DNA of 64,000 bases from Streptomyces sp. NBC_00306. GTDB lineage: Bacteria; Actinomycetota; Actinomycetes; Streptomycetales; Streptomycetaceae. Below the pieces are notes generated by a model. It saw only the letters and a program-made list of their open reading frames with translations. It was not told the DNA's origin and ran no database searches. Position numbers and translations under genes: made by a program. Shown here piece after piece: positions 26,351 to 36,100 of this stretch. Every line of letters starts with the position of its first letter. The first letter of the stretch is position 1. The stretch covers positions 7,874,001 through 7,938,000 of the forward strand of contig NZ_CP108032.1 in NCBI RefSeq assembly GCF_036169555.1, in the 5' to 3' direction.

Positions 26351-26906
26351 GGGACACCTGCCGCTCCCGCAGAGCCGCGGCGGTGCTCAGGCACCAGTCC
26401 CGGTGCTCCTCCTCGAAGACCAGGCCGCGCCGGCAGGTCAGGTACGGGCCGACGGGCTCGCCGTGGAGCAGAAACTCCTTCTCGTCCGCGTCACCACGCA
26501 TGCGGCTCAGCAGCTTCGCGAGCAGTTCGATCTTGGACTCGGCGGCCGCCGCGCGCGCCTCCAGCTGTTCGATCACCGACCCGGCGTCGACGCGGTCGAC
26601 GGCCTGGACCTTGACGAGCAGGTCGTCCCGGATGAACGAGGGCTTCGACGCGGCTGCCGCGAAGTGCTCCAATTCGGCGAGCCCGGCATCGGTGACCGTG
26701 AACAGCCGCTTGTTGGGCCGGGTTTCCTGCACCACCTGGCGGCCCGTGACCAGCCCGTCCTTCTCCAGCTTGGCCAGCTCGGCGTAGAGCTGCTGGGGGA
26801 GGGCGTGCCAGAAGTTCGCGACGCCCAGGTCGAACGCCTTGGCCAGCTCGTACCCGCTGAACTCGCCGTCCAGCAGGGCCGCCAGCACTGCATGTCTCAG
26901 AGCCAT
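26337..26906 (-). CDS. PadR-family transcriptional regulator (Vir-type C-terminal domain)
   Basis: This 189-residue protein has a winged helix at the N-terminus (MALRHAVLAALLDGEFSGYELAKAF, then LYAELAKLEKDGLVTGRQV, TVTDAGLAEL) and a long helical C-terminal dimerisation domain (VIEQLEARAAAAESKIELLAKLLSRM). It precedes and overlaps the SGNH hydrolase gene. Its likely operator is the 7+7 inverted repeat at 26984-27001. Confidence 0.9.
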   Translation of the reverse strand: MALRHAVLAALLDGEFSGYELAKAFDLGVANFWHALPQQLYAELAKLEKDGLVTGRQVVQETRPNKRLFTVTDAGLAELEHFAAAASKPSFIRDDLLVKVQAVDRVDAGSVIEQLEARAAAAESKIELLAKLLSRMRGDADEKEFLLHGEPVGPYLTCRRGLVFEEEHRDWCLSTAAALRERQVSRAGN

Positions 26907-26983
26907 CGAAGCACTCCCTCCGCCCGCTCTCTCATCGCTCTCTCGCTTCCTGCGTCGTGTTCGGAGCCATCCTACTCAAGGAT

Positions 26984-27001
26984 AAGAATAGTCATATTCT
27001 T
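26984..27001. promoter_or_regulatory. Probable PadR operator
   Basis: AAGAATA-GTCA-TATTCTT is a perfect inverted repeat with 7-base arms, in an AT-rich island 78 bases upstream of the PadR start. It is the only such island in the region. Confidence 0.6.
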
Positions 27002-27233
27002 GAATAGTCGAGACTCGTGGAAGCCGTCGAAGTCCGCGACCACGCCACGTACGGCGGCCGGGGATGGAAGAACTCACCGGGCTTGGCCGACCGGGCGGCA
27101 GCGTTCGCCATGACGACATCCCCGCCCTCAGTGCTGAGCAGACGGGCACGTCTCCTCGGATCCTGCCGGGCAGGGCAAGCCCGGCAGGACCGTGAACTGC
27201 ACCTCGGCCCGGCCCGTTGTCAGTGGCCTGCTC

Positions 27234-27246
27234 TAGCGTTCTCGAC
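27234..27246 (+). promoter_or_regulatory. Candidate -10 element of a leaderless transcript
   Basis: TAGCGT (27234-27239) lies 7 bases before ATG 27247, the classic actinobacterial spacing in which transcription starts on the A of the start codon. No ribosome site is visible in front of the ATG, which supports a leaderless message. Confidence 0.5.
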
Positions 27247-28683
27247 ATGACGACGAAGACCTATCTGGAGCTGTCGCAGGACGGCGACGGCGCGCACAAG
27301 TTCTACGAAGTAACCGTCGACGGACTGGTGGTGTCGGTCCGTTACGGACGGATCGGCGCCGCCGGGCAGACACAGTCCTCCACGTTCACCACCGCGGACA
27401 AGGCGCGCGCCGCGGCAGCGAAGAAGATAGGCGAGAAGGTCCGCAAGGGGTATGCCCCGGCGGTCCAGGGGCAGCGGGCGGCCCGCTCCGTCACCCGCCG
27501 CGCGGTCACCTCCGCACCCTCGACCGCCCGCGCGGTCGCGCCGGTCCTGTGGCGGTTCAGGACCGGCTCATCCGCCTTCGGTATCCATGTCGACGACGAC
27601 CGCTGCTGGGTCGGCAACCAGGCCGGTGATGTGTACACCCTCAGCCACGCCGGCGAGGTCCAGGCCCGCTTCTCTCTCCCCGACGGGGTGAAGTGTTTGG
27701 TCGCCGACGACTTCTGGATCTACGCGGGCTGTGACGACGGCCGGGTGTACGACCTGTCGTCGAAGCTGCCCTTCGCCGCCTACGACATCGCCGCGGACGT
27801 CGACATCTTCTGGCTGGACATCCACGAGGGCGTGCTGAACGTGGCCGACCGGTCCGGCCGGCTGACCGTCATCGACCATGAGGACGAACATCAGTGGTCC
27901 CGCGGTGGCCGAGGCGAGCACGCCTGGATGGTCCGCGCCGACGGCGGCGCCGTCTACTACGGCGACACCCGAGGTGTGACGGCGTACGCCCTGGACGGAG
28001 GCGGCGAGATCTGGCACACCGACAGCCAGGGCGCGGTGCTCTTCGGCTGGCAGGAGGACACCGCCGTCTACGCGGGCACGGCACACAGGAAGGTCCAGCG
28101 CCTCGCCAAGAAGGACGGCCGTGTCGAAGCGGTGTACGCGTGCGACAGCACCGTGTACTCCTGCGCGACCTCCCCGAGCGGCCGCTTCGTCTTCGCCGCT
28201 GATGCCGCCTCCTCGGTGTACTGCTTCGCCGAGGACGGCACGCGTCTGTGGAAGCTGGGCACGGGCGCGGGTTCGGCGCTCTCCATGCAGTACCGGGACG
28301 AGCGGCTCTATCTGGTGACCTCGGACGGTTCCCTGGTGTGCGTGGACGCGAGCGAGGCCGCGATCACTGCCGCCCAGCAGGGCACCGTCCCTGTCGCCAG
28401 GGACGTCAAGCTCGCGGCGGCGCTGCCCACCTACGAACCGGCGACGACGGTCGCGGCAGTGACGACGGTGAGCACTGCACCCGCCGGCTCGGTCATCGTG
28501 GAGTGCGTCCAGGAAGGCGGCCGGACCCGGGTCCATGTGCTGTCGGACGGCTATGAACGGTCGTGGAACGTGCAGTTCCCCAGAGCCATCCGGGAAGCCG
28601 GCACGCGCTACGCGGTCGACGCCCTGCACCCGGCGTCGGGCGGCTTCTACCGGGTCCGTGGCGACATCCGGCGACTGCTGTGA
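27247..28683 (+). CDS. WGR-domain and PQQ-like beta-propeller protein
   Basis: This 478-residue protein has an N-terminal WGR domain (about 1-80: YEVTVDGLVVSVRYGRIGAAGQTQ, with YGRIG in place of WGR). WGR domains occur in poly(ADP-ribose) polymerases and in DNA-repair-associated bacterial proteins, where they bind DNA ends or nucleic acid. After an Arg/Thr linker, residues about 105-385 form a PQQ-like/quinoprotein beta-propeller with repeated DGxVYxLS and YAGTAHRKVQRLAKKDG motifs. A small C-terminal domain follows (about 415-478). There is no signal peptide, so the propeller is intracellular and probably a protein-binding scaffold. ATG 27247 was chosen over 27217 because it begins the conserved domain. 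Confidence 0.85.
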   Translation: MTTKTYLELSQDGDGAHKFYEVTVDGLVVSVRYGRIGAAGQTQSSTFTTADKARAAAAKKIGEKVRKGYAPAVQGQRAARSVTRRAVTSAPSTARAVAPVLWRFRTGSSAFGIHVDDDRCWVGNQAGDVYTLSHAGEVQARFSLPDGVKCLVADDFWIYAGCDDGRVYDLSSKLPFAAYDIAADVDIFWLDIHEGVLNVADRSGRLTVIDHEDEHQWSRGGRGEHAWMVRADGGAVYYGDTRGVTAYALDGGGEIWHTDSQGAVLFGWQEDTAVYAGTAHRKVQRLAKKDGRVEAVYACDSTVYSCATSPSGRFVFAADAASSVYCFAEDGTRLWKLGTGAGSALSMQYRDERLYLVTSDGSLVCVDASEAAITAAQQGTVPVARDVKLAAALPTYEPATTVAAVTTVSTAPAGSVIVECVQEGGRTRVHVLSDGYERSWNVQFPRAIREAGTRYAVDALHPASGGFYRVRGDIRRLL

Positions 28684-28932
28684 CCGGGGGCACCCGGGCA
28701 TCCTGAGGACGAGGCCGAACTTCCCGTCGAAGCCGACCCACTTGCCCGGTTGTGCGCCGCTCTTCGGCTCGACGAGCAGCTGGATCGCACGGCGGAGCGG
28801 GCATCCCGGTCGTAGCGCTCGGCGGCGGTCTGTTCGGTCCAGCTGCCCGCGCCGCGCAGGGGGGTGTGCCTTCGGCCAGGCACTGCGGGACAGATCGGGC
28901 CGTGCGTCGCGTGGGCCGTTGACGTCGTCCCG

Positions 28933-29832
28933 TCATGTGGCAGTGGAGTGCTGGTCCTGTTGGTGCTCGGCGCCCGGGGTCACGCATTCTTCGAGGCACC
29001 GGGTGCGCGACAGGGTGAAGACGCCGTAGGACAGCAGGGCGGCGCCCAACAGGGCCGGCACGAGCCACAGCCCCTGACGCACAGACTCCGCGTAGAGCGT
29101 CACCCCGAGGGCGAAGCTCACCACCGCATCACCCAGCGTGAGGGCGGGCTGCGAAGCGATGAGCGGGCCCGCCTGCAGTGCGTATCCGAGCAGGAAGACG
29201 GACGCCGAGCCCACGATCGCGAAGCTGTAGGTCTGCCACGCCAGGAAGAAGCCGGTCGCTCCCTCTTCGGACAGGATGGTCATGGCCGACTTGACCAGCG
29301 CAGCTGTGACGGCGTTGCCGATGGCGGCCGCGGCGGCCAGGCACGCCGCACGGGCCAGGCCGTGCGGGCGCCGCAGCCCCGTCACGACGAGGAGTGCCGC
29401 CATCCCGCCGGTGGCGGCGAGGGCGGGTACCCACAGGACTCCGGGAACCTGGGAACGCCCGCCGCTGGGCGCCGTGGAGAAGAGGCTGAGAGCCAGTCCC
29501 GCGAAGATGAACACCACGCACAGCCATGCCGTCCGTGAGATTCGGACACGGAACACGGCGCTGCCGATCAGGAGGGCAAGCGGCAGTTCCAGGATGAAGA
29601 TCGGCTGGATGGCGGCCAGGGACCCCGACGCCAGGGCCAGCGCCTGGAAGAGCGCAGCGAACACCACACCGAGGATTCCGCCGAACCAGGCCGGATTGTG
29701 CAGCAGGCTCCGGACCAGGCCGAACCGCTTCGCGGGGGATTCGGGCACGTTCAGCACCGCGCGCCGCTGCAGCACCGTGCCCAGGGCGTTGCTGACCGCA
29801 GACAAGAGGGCAAACAGGACTGCCAGAATCAT
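28933..29832 (-). CDS. DMT-superfamily transporter (EamA-like)
   Basis: This 299-residue integral membrane protein has about nine or ten hydrophobic helices in two halves, the drug/metabolite transporter layout, starting MILAVLFALLSAVSNALGTVLQRRAV and ending with a short hydrophilic tail. The family exports metabolites, amino acids or drugs; the substrate is unknown. It diverges from a decayed LysR-type gene that may once have regulated it. Confidence 0.87.
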   Translation of the reverse strand: MILAVLFALLSAVSNALGTVLQRRAVLNVPESPAKRFGLVRSLLHNPAWFGGILGVVFAALFQALALASGSLAAIQPIFILELPLALLIGSAVFRVRISRTAWLCVVFIFAGLALSLFSTAPSGGRSQVPGVLWVPALAATGGMAALLVVTGLRRPHGLARAACLAAAAAIGNAVTAALVKSAMTILSEEGATGFFLAWQTYSFAIVGSASVFLLGYALQAGPLIASQPALTLGDAVVSFALGVTLYAESVRQGLWLVPALLGAALLSYGVFTLSRTRCLEECVTPGAEHQQDQHSTAT

Positions 29833-30186
29833 CCCTCATCGCACCGCTTCTGGATCTTCGACTGCCTCCTGGGGCAACGCTCGGGAGGGCCGCGATCCTG
29901 TCGTTTACCGGAGATACGTGGCGTGACCGTTATGACGGGTATGTCGAGAAGATTCTATCCAACACGGTTCGGAGTGGGCGGGCGCTCAGCGGCTGTGTAC
30001 GGGCCGGGACGGGGCGAAGCGGGTGTCTCGGGGCCGGCGCCGCCGCCGACCGGAGCCGGCTGCCGTTGATGAGTCCGGGCAGATGCGCGGCCTGGACTGG
30101 GTTCGTCCGGCCATGCCTGCGGCGTGGACTGGAGCATTGAACCCGCCTGGTCCCGGGGTCCCGCCCAGCCCGAGGGCGGATTTTGT
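29833..30186. other. Unassigned sequence in front of the DMT transporter
   Basis: No gene is supportable. The DNA-binding part of the LysR gene whose C-terminal remnant follows would be expected here, but no recognisable helix-turn-helix remains. Confidence 0.4.
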
Positions 30187-30487
30187 GACGAGGGGCTGCT
30201 GTTCGCGCTGGGCGCTCGCAGGACATCGAGCCGCGGATCTCGCACTTGGCGGGGGAGCACCACACCCAACTGGCGCTGATCGCGGCCGGGCTCGGGTCCG
30301 CGACGCACCCCGGCCGGACCGCGGTCCGGTGCCCGACGGCGTGGCGCTCGTTCCCGTACGGCAGCAAGTGCGGTGCCACGTCTACGAGTGCGGCGCACAA
30401 ACACCGACCTGCGCCACTCGATCAGGGCGGCGGTCCGACCACTCACGTGCGCGGCCGCCCGATCGTGCGCCCATGCGGGCGGAGTGA
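30187..30487 (+). pseudogene. Remnant of a LysR-type regulator (effector-binding domain only)
   Basis: One frame reads DIEPRISHLAGEHHTQLALIAAGLGSA and then, after a one-base shift near 30310, RGPVPDGVALVPVRQQVRCHVYECG. Together these match the end of LysR substrate-binding domains (VAAGLGxAxxPRLGRGPLPDGV). The N-terminal half is missing, so it is not functional. Confidence 0.55.
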
Positions 30488-30639
30488 GCGCTCGCCCCGG
30501 AGGCTTCCTGTGGGCAGGCGCCGACGCGCCGACGGCGGCAGCAAGATGTGGTGCCGGGGTGGCGGCGCAGAGATCGTGTCGTTGTGCTGCCGGCCGGGAC
30601 GTCCTGGTGCGGCCGTCCCGGCCGCCATCGGTCGTTGGC

Positions 30640-31281
30640 TCAGCCCTTGGGGACCTTGACGACCACCGTGTTGCACACCTTGTCGGCGAAGGTCTGCTTC
30701 TTGGCGTCCCACAGCGGCCACAGCCAGCCGAGGTAGCAGGCGATGCTGTCCAGGAAGTGCGCGAGCTTGCGCACGAACGCCATGCCGAAGCCGAGCGTGC
30801 TGCCGTCGGCCTCCCGGAGCAGGCTGATGCCGAGGACCTTCTTGCCGATCGACTGACCGGTCTTGCCCTCCTTGAACAGCTGGAAGAAGCCCATGCCGAT
30901 GGCGTAGACGAGCCCGATGGCGAAGAAGGGCCCCGGGCCGGCGTTCGCCGGGTCGTCGCTGGAGGCCAGATCGATGAACCCCAGGGCGTACATCGGGCCC
31001 ACGATGATCAGTGCGTCGAGCAGGTACGCGCCGACGCGGTGCCCCCAGTGGGCCAGCGGCGGCATCCCCGCTCCCGGCATGCCGGGCATTCCGGGGGGCG
31101 GGTACGCCCCGTACGGCTGCGGCGCCTGCTGCGGGTAGCCGTACTGCGGCGGAACCCCCTGCGGTGCCTGCTGCGGATAGCCGTACTGCGGGGACGCGTC
31201 CTGCGGTCCCTGCGGCGGATAGCCGGGCTGGCCCTGCGGAGGCTGCTGGTTGTAGGGGTTGTTGGGGTCGCCGAAGCTCAT
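30640..31281 (-). CDS. RDD-family membrane protein with Pro/Gln-rich N-terminus
   Basis: This 213-residue protein starts at ATG 31281 (MSFGDPNNPYNQQPP) with GGAGAG upstream. Residues 5-75 are repeats of YGYPQQAPQG and PPQG, a disordered cytoplasmic arm. The RDD domain follows (HWGHRVGAYLLDALIIVG, then KTGQSIGKKVLGISLLR and a third helix region). RDD proteins are small membrane proteins with possible transport roles. It is single-copy and monocistronic here. Confidence 0.85.
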   Translation of the reverse strand: MSFGDPNNPYNQQPPQGQPGYPPQGPQDASPQYGYPQQAPQGVPPQYGYPQQAPQPYGAYPPPGMPGMPGAGMPPLAHWGHRVGAYLLDALIIVGPMYALGFIDLASSDDPANAGPGPFFAIGLVYAIGMGFFQLFKEGKTGQSIGKKVLGISLLREADGSTLGFGMAFVRKLAHFLDSIACYLGWLWPLWDAKKQTFADKVCNTVVVKVPKG

Positions 31282-31855
31282 GGCGAGTCTCTCCATGCCT
31301 GAAATGGGGACGAAGCGACCTGCGCGGAGGGCCATTTCGCGGCATGAGCCATGTGCCCCCCGTGAAGCCGCGATCTTGCGCGCTCATCGTGTTCATAAAC
31401 CGACGGGTTGTCCAATCTGATCATCAGCCCCCCATGCGGCGATGTGCGCCGAGCCACCCCTCGCGATGCACCGCGAACCGCGCCGGTGGCGCGTGACCGG
31501 GCCGCGAGCTTGCCGAAGTCCCCGGAGGCGTTCGCGGCGGGCGTCAGGCGCAGCAACGCGCCCCGCCGTCGTGCGGCATCTCGGCGATGACGGAATTCGT
31601 CCAGGCGAACAGGCGCTCCGGTAGGTCCAGGTCCGCGCACCTCACCCCGGTGCGCGGGACATTGCCGGCGTGACCAAGGCGTGGACCCCACCGGAAGGGC
31701 TCCATCGAAGCGGAACTCCACCGATGTGCGCGCCATTGCCCGTTGGCCGTCGCCGTGCAGGTCCAGCCCCAGCACCGACACGTGACTGTTCCCTCCCAGT
31801 GCTCTCCCCTGGCGAACGAGCTGCCGCGACTGCGCAGGGTCTTGGGGATGTGTTG
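31282..31855. other. Unassigned sequence between the RDD and nucleotide-kinase genes
   Basis: No gene is supportable on either strand. Open frames here lack ribosome sites and recognisable domains. Bases 31282-31430 include the leader of the RDD gene. Confidence 0.45.
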
Positions 31856-32406
31856 TCAATTCACCAGGGCGCGATGGCGAGCTTCTCGGACGACGCGATC
31901 GGCGGTCTCCTCGGGAGTAAGGGCCGCGGTGTCGAACCACCAGCCGACATCGCCGAGCTCGCGCTTCATGTCGGCGTCGAGACCTTCATAGCCGTCGAAG
32001 TCGAACCGGTCACGCGGATCACGGATGGTATTGCGGTATTGACACACCTCGATGCCCGGTGCGAGAACCACGAACAAGACCTGCCGGGCCGGGAGGAGAT
32101 CGAGGAAGAAGTCCAACTTCTCGCGGGAGGGGATGACCGCGTCGATCAGCGGCGCGAAGCCGGTGTCTGCGAAGTTGTCGCCAGCGCGCACAGATTCCGG
32201 TGTAACAGCTCCACTTGCCGTGCCGCTTCGTCGGCGGGCTCGCCAAGGGCCCAGACGAAGCCGTTGACAATCATCCCGTTGAGCTCATCGCCGTCGAGCC
32301 GAGCGGAGCGCGCCAGCCGCTCGGCGACGAGCCGGGTCACCGTCGATTTCCCGGCCCCCGGCATCCCGGACACGATCAGGCAGTCCGGTGTCTCAGCTGT
32401 GATCAC
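31856..32406 (-). pseudogene. P-loop nucleotide kinase-like gene broken by a frameshift near 32180
   Basis: The first part (ATG 32406) has Walker A GMPGAGKST at residues 14-22 and LDGDELNGMIVNG. At about 32181 the frame is lost. The continuation FADTGFAPLIDAVIPSREKLDFFLDLL, then FVVLAPGIEVCQYRNTIRDPRDR and WWFDTAALTPEETADRVV runs in the next frame to 31856. Adding one base joins both into a protein of about 183 residues resembling small AAA_33-type kinases or chloramphenicol phosphotransferase-like proteins. It is either a recent knock-out or a one-base sequence error. Confidence 0.75.
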
Positions 32407-33142
32407 GCCGACAATGGTGTCAGCGTGCCCCGGTGGTCGGCAATCGCGTTTCCAAGGCCGGGGTTCCTGTCAGGTGGCGTCGTCGTCTCGCAGGCGGGCG
32501 TCGGGATGTCCGCGCGAACCGCCATGCACTACCTGCGCGATGCCCGCCCTGGGCGCAGCGGCCCCGTCCCCGTGTCTGAGGTCCTGGGAGAGCTCCGGAG
32601 AGCCAAGTGCCTGCGCGCTCAGGCTCTGATCAAGTGAGGAGGGCTCAGATCGGCTGCCTGCGTGGGGTTGTTGAACCAATGCCATGCAAGTGCATCACGC
32701 TCTGGACCCTAGCCCTCCTTGCCCCTCGGGGCGCTGTTGGCTCGGGTGCACCTCTGGCTTTGTCCACGAGTTCGACGGCACATTGACACTGGCTCCGGGG
32801 CACCTGGAGAACACCGCCCCGCACCGAACCTGCTGGCCCCGAACCGCGATTGGTCGTGGGGCTGCGGTTGCTCCCCAGCCACATCTTGGCCACATCGCTT
32901 CACCACGAGAGCGATTCTTTCCGGCCATCTCCAGGGCGGGTGCTGTGCCCGACGCCGGTCTATAACTGTTGCCGTACGGCAACTTCGAAGCCGTGGGCTC
33001 CTCGCAAGGTCGTCGCAAACTCGCCCGCATGTTCGAAAGGATCGTGGGAAACCCATACCGGTCGTGAAGCCGCTGTGACAGCGTGTGCGACTCCAGTGGC
33101 CGTGGGGGCCGCTGTGGTTTCTCTTCCTGTGGGGGGAAGTGC
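32407..33142. other. Long upstream region of the RHS gene
   Basis: Bases 32505-32637 read SARTAMHYLRDARPGRSGPVPVSEVLGELRRAKCLRAQ to a TGA, with no recognised family and no clear start. TATAAC at 32961-32966 could be a -10 with the palindrome 32968-32983 next to it. No other feature could be supported. Confidence 0.4.
32968..32983. promoter_or_regulatory. Perfect 16-bp palindrome upstream of the RHS gene
   Basis: GTTGCCGTACGGCAAC is its own reverse complement over all 16 bases and starts 2 bases after TATAAC (a possible -10). An operator for a dimeric repressor is likely; the regulator is unknown. Confidence 0.45.
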
Positions 33143-36100
33143 ATGGTTTCGCGTGCTTCCGGCACGCCGTTCCGGCGTGCCCGTATGTCTGCAAGACACT
33201 CATTGACAGCGGCCGTTGCTGCGCTCGCGCTGGGGGCCTCGGCGCTTCCGGCGTTCGCCGCGCCGACACCGCCGCCTGCCGATCCGGGCGCGGGATCGGT
33301 TTGGGGAAAGAAGGCGGCACCGCTCACCCGGCCGCCGGTGAAGGTGGGCACCACCAAGCCCGTCCCGGGCGAGGCGGAGGCGGCTCCGTCGAAGGAGGAG
33401 GCGGCGTGGCGGGCGGCGCAGAAGGAGCGCGCCCGTACCGGTGACGGTCCATCCGGTAGGGCCCGGTCAGCAACGTCCGGCGTCCTGGTCTATGTGCCCG
33501 AGGGGCAGGGGTCGGTGCCGTGGCATCAGATCTCCGACTTCCGCATCACCGACTCACTCGTCGCGCGAATCAACCTGTCGAACGGCAACCTGATGCTGGC
33601 CGGGACCGATTTCGAGGTCGCGGGTGTGGGCCAGAAGCTGCGCCTCGCGCGTACGTACAACTCGCTGGACGCCCCGTGGGGCAAGGTCTCGCAGCGCTGG
33701 TGGCAGGAGTACGAGCGGTACCTCCAGGTCTTCGACTCCGAGGTGGTCGTCTACGACGCGACCGGCGACGCGGTCCGCTTCACCGAGAACGCTGACGGCA
33801 CCTTCGCCACACCCAAGGGCTACTCGAAGGACCTGAAGAAGAACGCCGACGGCACCTACACCCTGACCAGCCGCAAGTCGGGCGTGAAGGACACCTACGA
33901 CGCGAACGGGACGCTGACGAAGGTCACCGATCGCAACAAGGGCACCATCACCGTCGAGCAGCACGACGACGGCAGTGAGCACAAGGGCTTCAAACTCACG
34001 GAGACCCGCTCGGGCCGATGGATCGACCTGCTCAAGACCTACCCGAATCAGTGGCAGGCCAAGGACCACACCGGCCGCACCGCGGTGTACGACCTTGACC
34101 CTGACGGCAACCTGGCCCGGACGACCGACACCGAGGGCAAGGCCACCACGTTCGGATACGACACGGACGGCCGCGTCGTGAAGATCACCACGCCCGAGGG
34201 GCGTGTCACCACCTTCACCTACGACGACCAGAACCGCGTCACGTCCATGCTCCGCGCGACAGACTTCGACGGATCCGGCCACACCGGCCCGACCTACACC
34301 TATGGCTACTCCGCCGGCACGCCGTCAGCAGCGGGAACGACGACGGTCACCGACCCGGAGCAGCACGCCACGAAGTACGAGCACGACGGCAACGGCAAGG
34401 TCGGCAAGGTGACCGACGCACTCGGGCACTCGCGGTCGAAGACGTTCGACGCCAACAACAACGTCCAGACCGCCACCGATGCCATGGGGACGGGCGGGAC
34501 GGGTGGCAATGTGACCACCTACGGCTGGGACGGCCGCAACAACCCGACCTCCGCCAAGCTGCCCACCGGCGCGACGTCGTCGCTCACCGGCTACCAGACC
34601 AAGTCCGGCGCGGACCTGCCCGGTTCGATGACGACCGCGGACAACGAGAAGACCGACTACACCTACGACGACGCCGGCAACACCAAGTCGGTGGCGGTCA
34701 CCGGCACGGGCGGCGGCTCGGAGACGTACGACTACAACACCTCCAGCCCCACCTGCGGAGGCTTCGAAGGCCAGCGGTGCAAGGCCACGACGAAGATGAG
34801 CTCGACCAAGTCGGTCTCCACGTCGTTCCACTACGACCCCAAGGGCAACCTCGACAAGGTCACCCCGCCCGCGCCCCTCGGGCAGACGACCTACACCTAC
34901 GACGACCTCGGCCGCCCGAAGACCGTCAAGGACGGCCGCGGGGTCACCACCCTGTACGAGTACGACCACCGCGACCGGGTCACCAAGGTCGACACGTCCG
35001 GCTACGCGACCGTCACCTACTCCTACGACGGCGACGGCAACCTCAAGCAGCGATCCGACCGCTCGGGCGTCATCACGTACGACTTCGATCCGCTGTCCCG
35101 CGAGACCATCCGCACCCTGCAGAACGGGTCGCAGACCAAACTGACCTACACCCCGGCGGGCAATGTCGACACCTACCAGGATCCGGCCGGAGTCACCGAC
35201 TACACCTGGAACGAGGTCAACCGGCTCAAGGAGTTCAAGGACCCGACGGGCAAGAAGACCACGTACACCTACAACAACAACGACGTCCGCACCAAGACGA
35301 CCTACCCCGGCGGCACGGTCCACGAGGTAACGCCCGACAAGTCGGGCCGCCCGGAGAAGATCACGGCAACCTCGCCGAAGGGCACCCTGGTCGACCTCTC
35401 CTACTCCTATGCCAACGCGGGCAAGGACGGCGGCAAGATCCGCACCAAGACCGATGCCGTCGCGGGGCTGAAGACCAGCTACACCTACGACAGTGCCGGC
35501 CGTTTCTCGTACGCGAAGGAGGAGAAGGGCAGCACGCTCACCTCCTCCTGGCAGTACTGCTACGACATGGCGGGCAACCTCACCTCCCAGGGCACTGACC
35601 CCGGCTGCCCGCGCGGCACGACCTACACCGTCAACGACGCCCAGCAGGTCACCGCCAAGAACGGCGACGCGAGGGGCTGGTCCTACGACAAACTCGGCAA
35701 CGAAACCGCCGGCGCTCCCACCCCCGAGTACATCCGCACCGCCGAGAAGTGGTCGGACTACTCCCAGTTGACCTCGATCACCGTCGGCGGCACGACGTAC
35801 GCCGGCCAGTACGGCTCCACCGACCAGAGCGAGCGCATCAAGCTCGGTGACACGTTCTTCCACAACGGACCGCTCGGGCTCTCCGCCACGTCGACGGCCG
35901 GAGTGGACATGGGATTCAACCGGGAACCCGGGGGCACCCTCAACTCCATGACGACCGGGGGCAAGACGTACTACTACCTCACCGACGCGCTCGGCTCCGT
36001 CGTCGCGCTCGCCGACGACACCGGCGCCAAGGTGAACACGTACGCCTACAGTCCCCGCGGCGTCCGCATCCTCGCCACCACGACTGAAAGCGTCCCCCAG

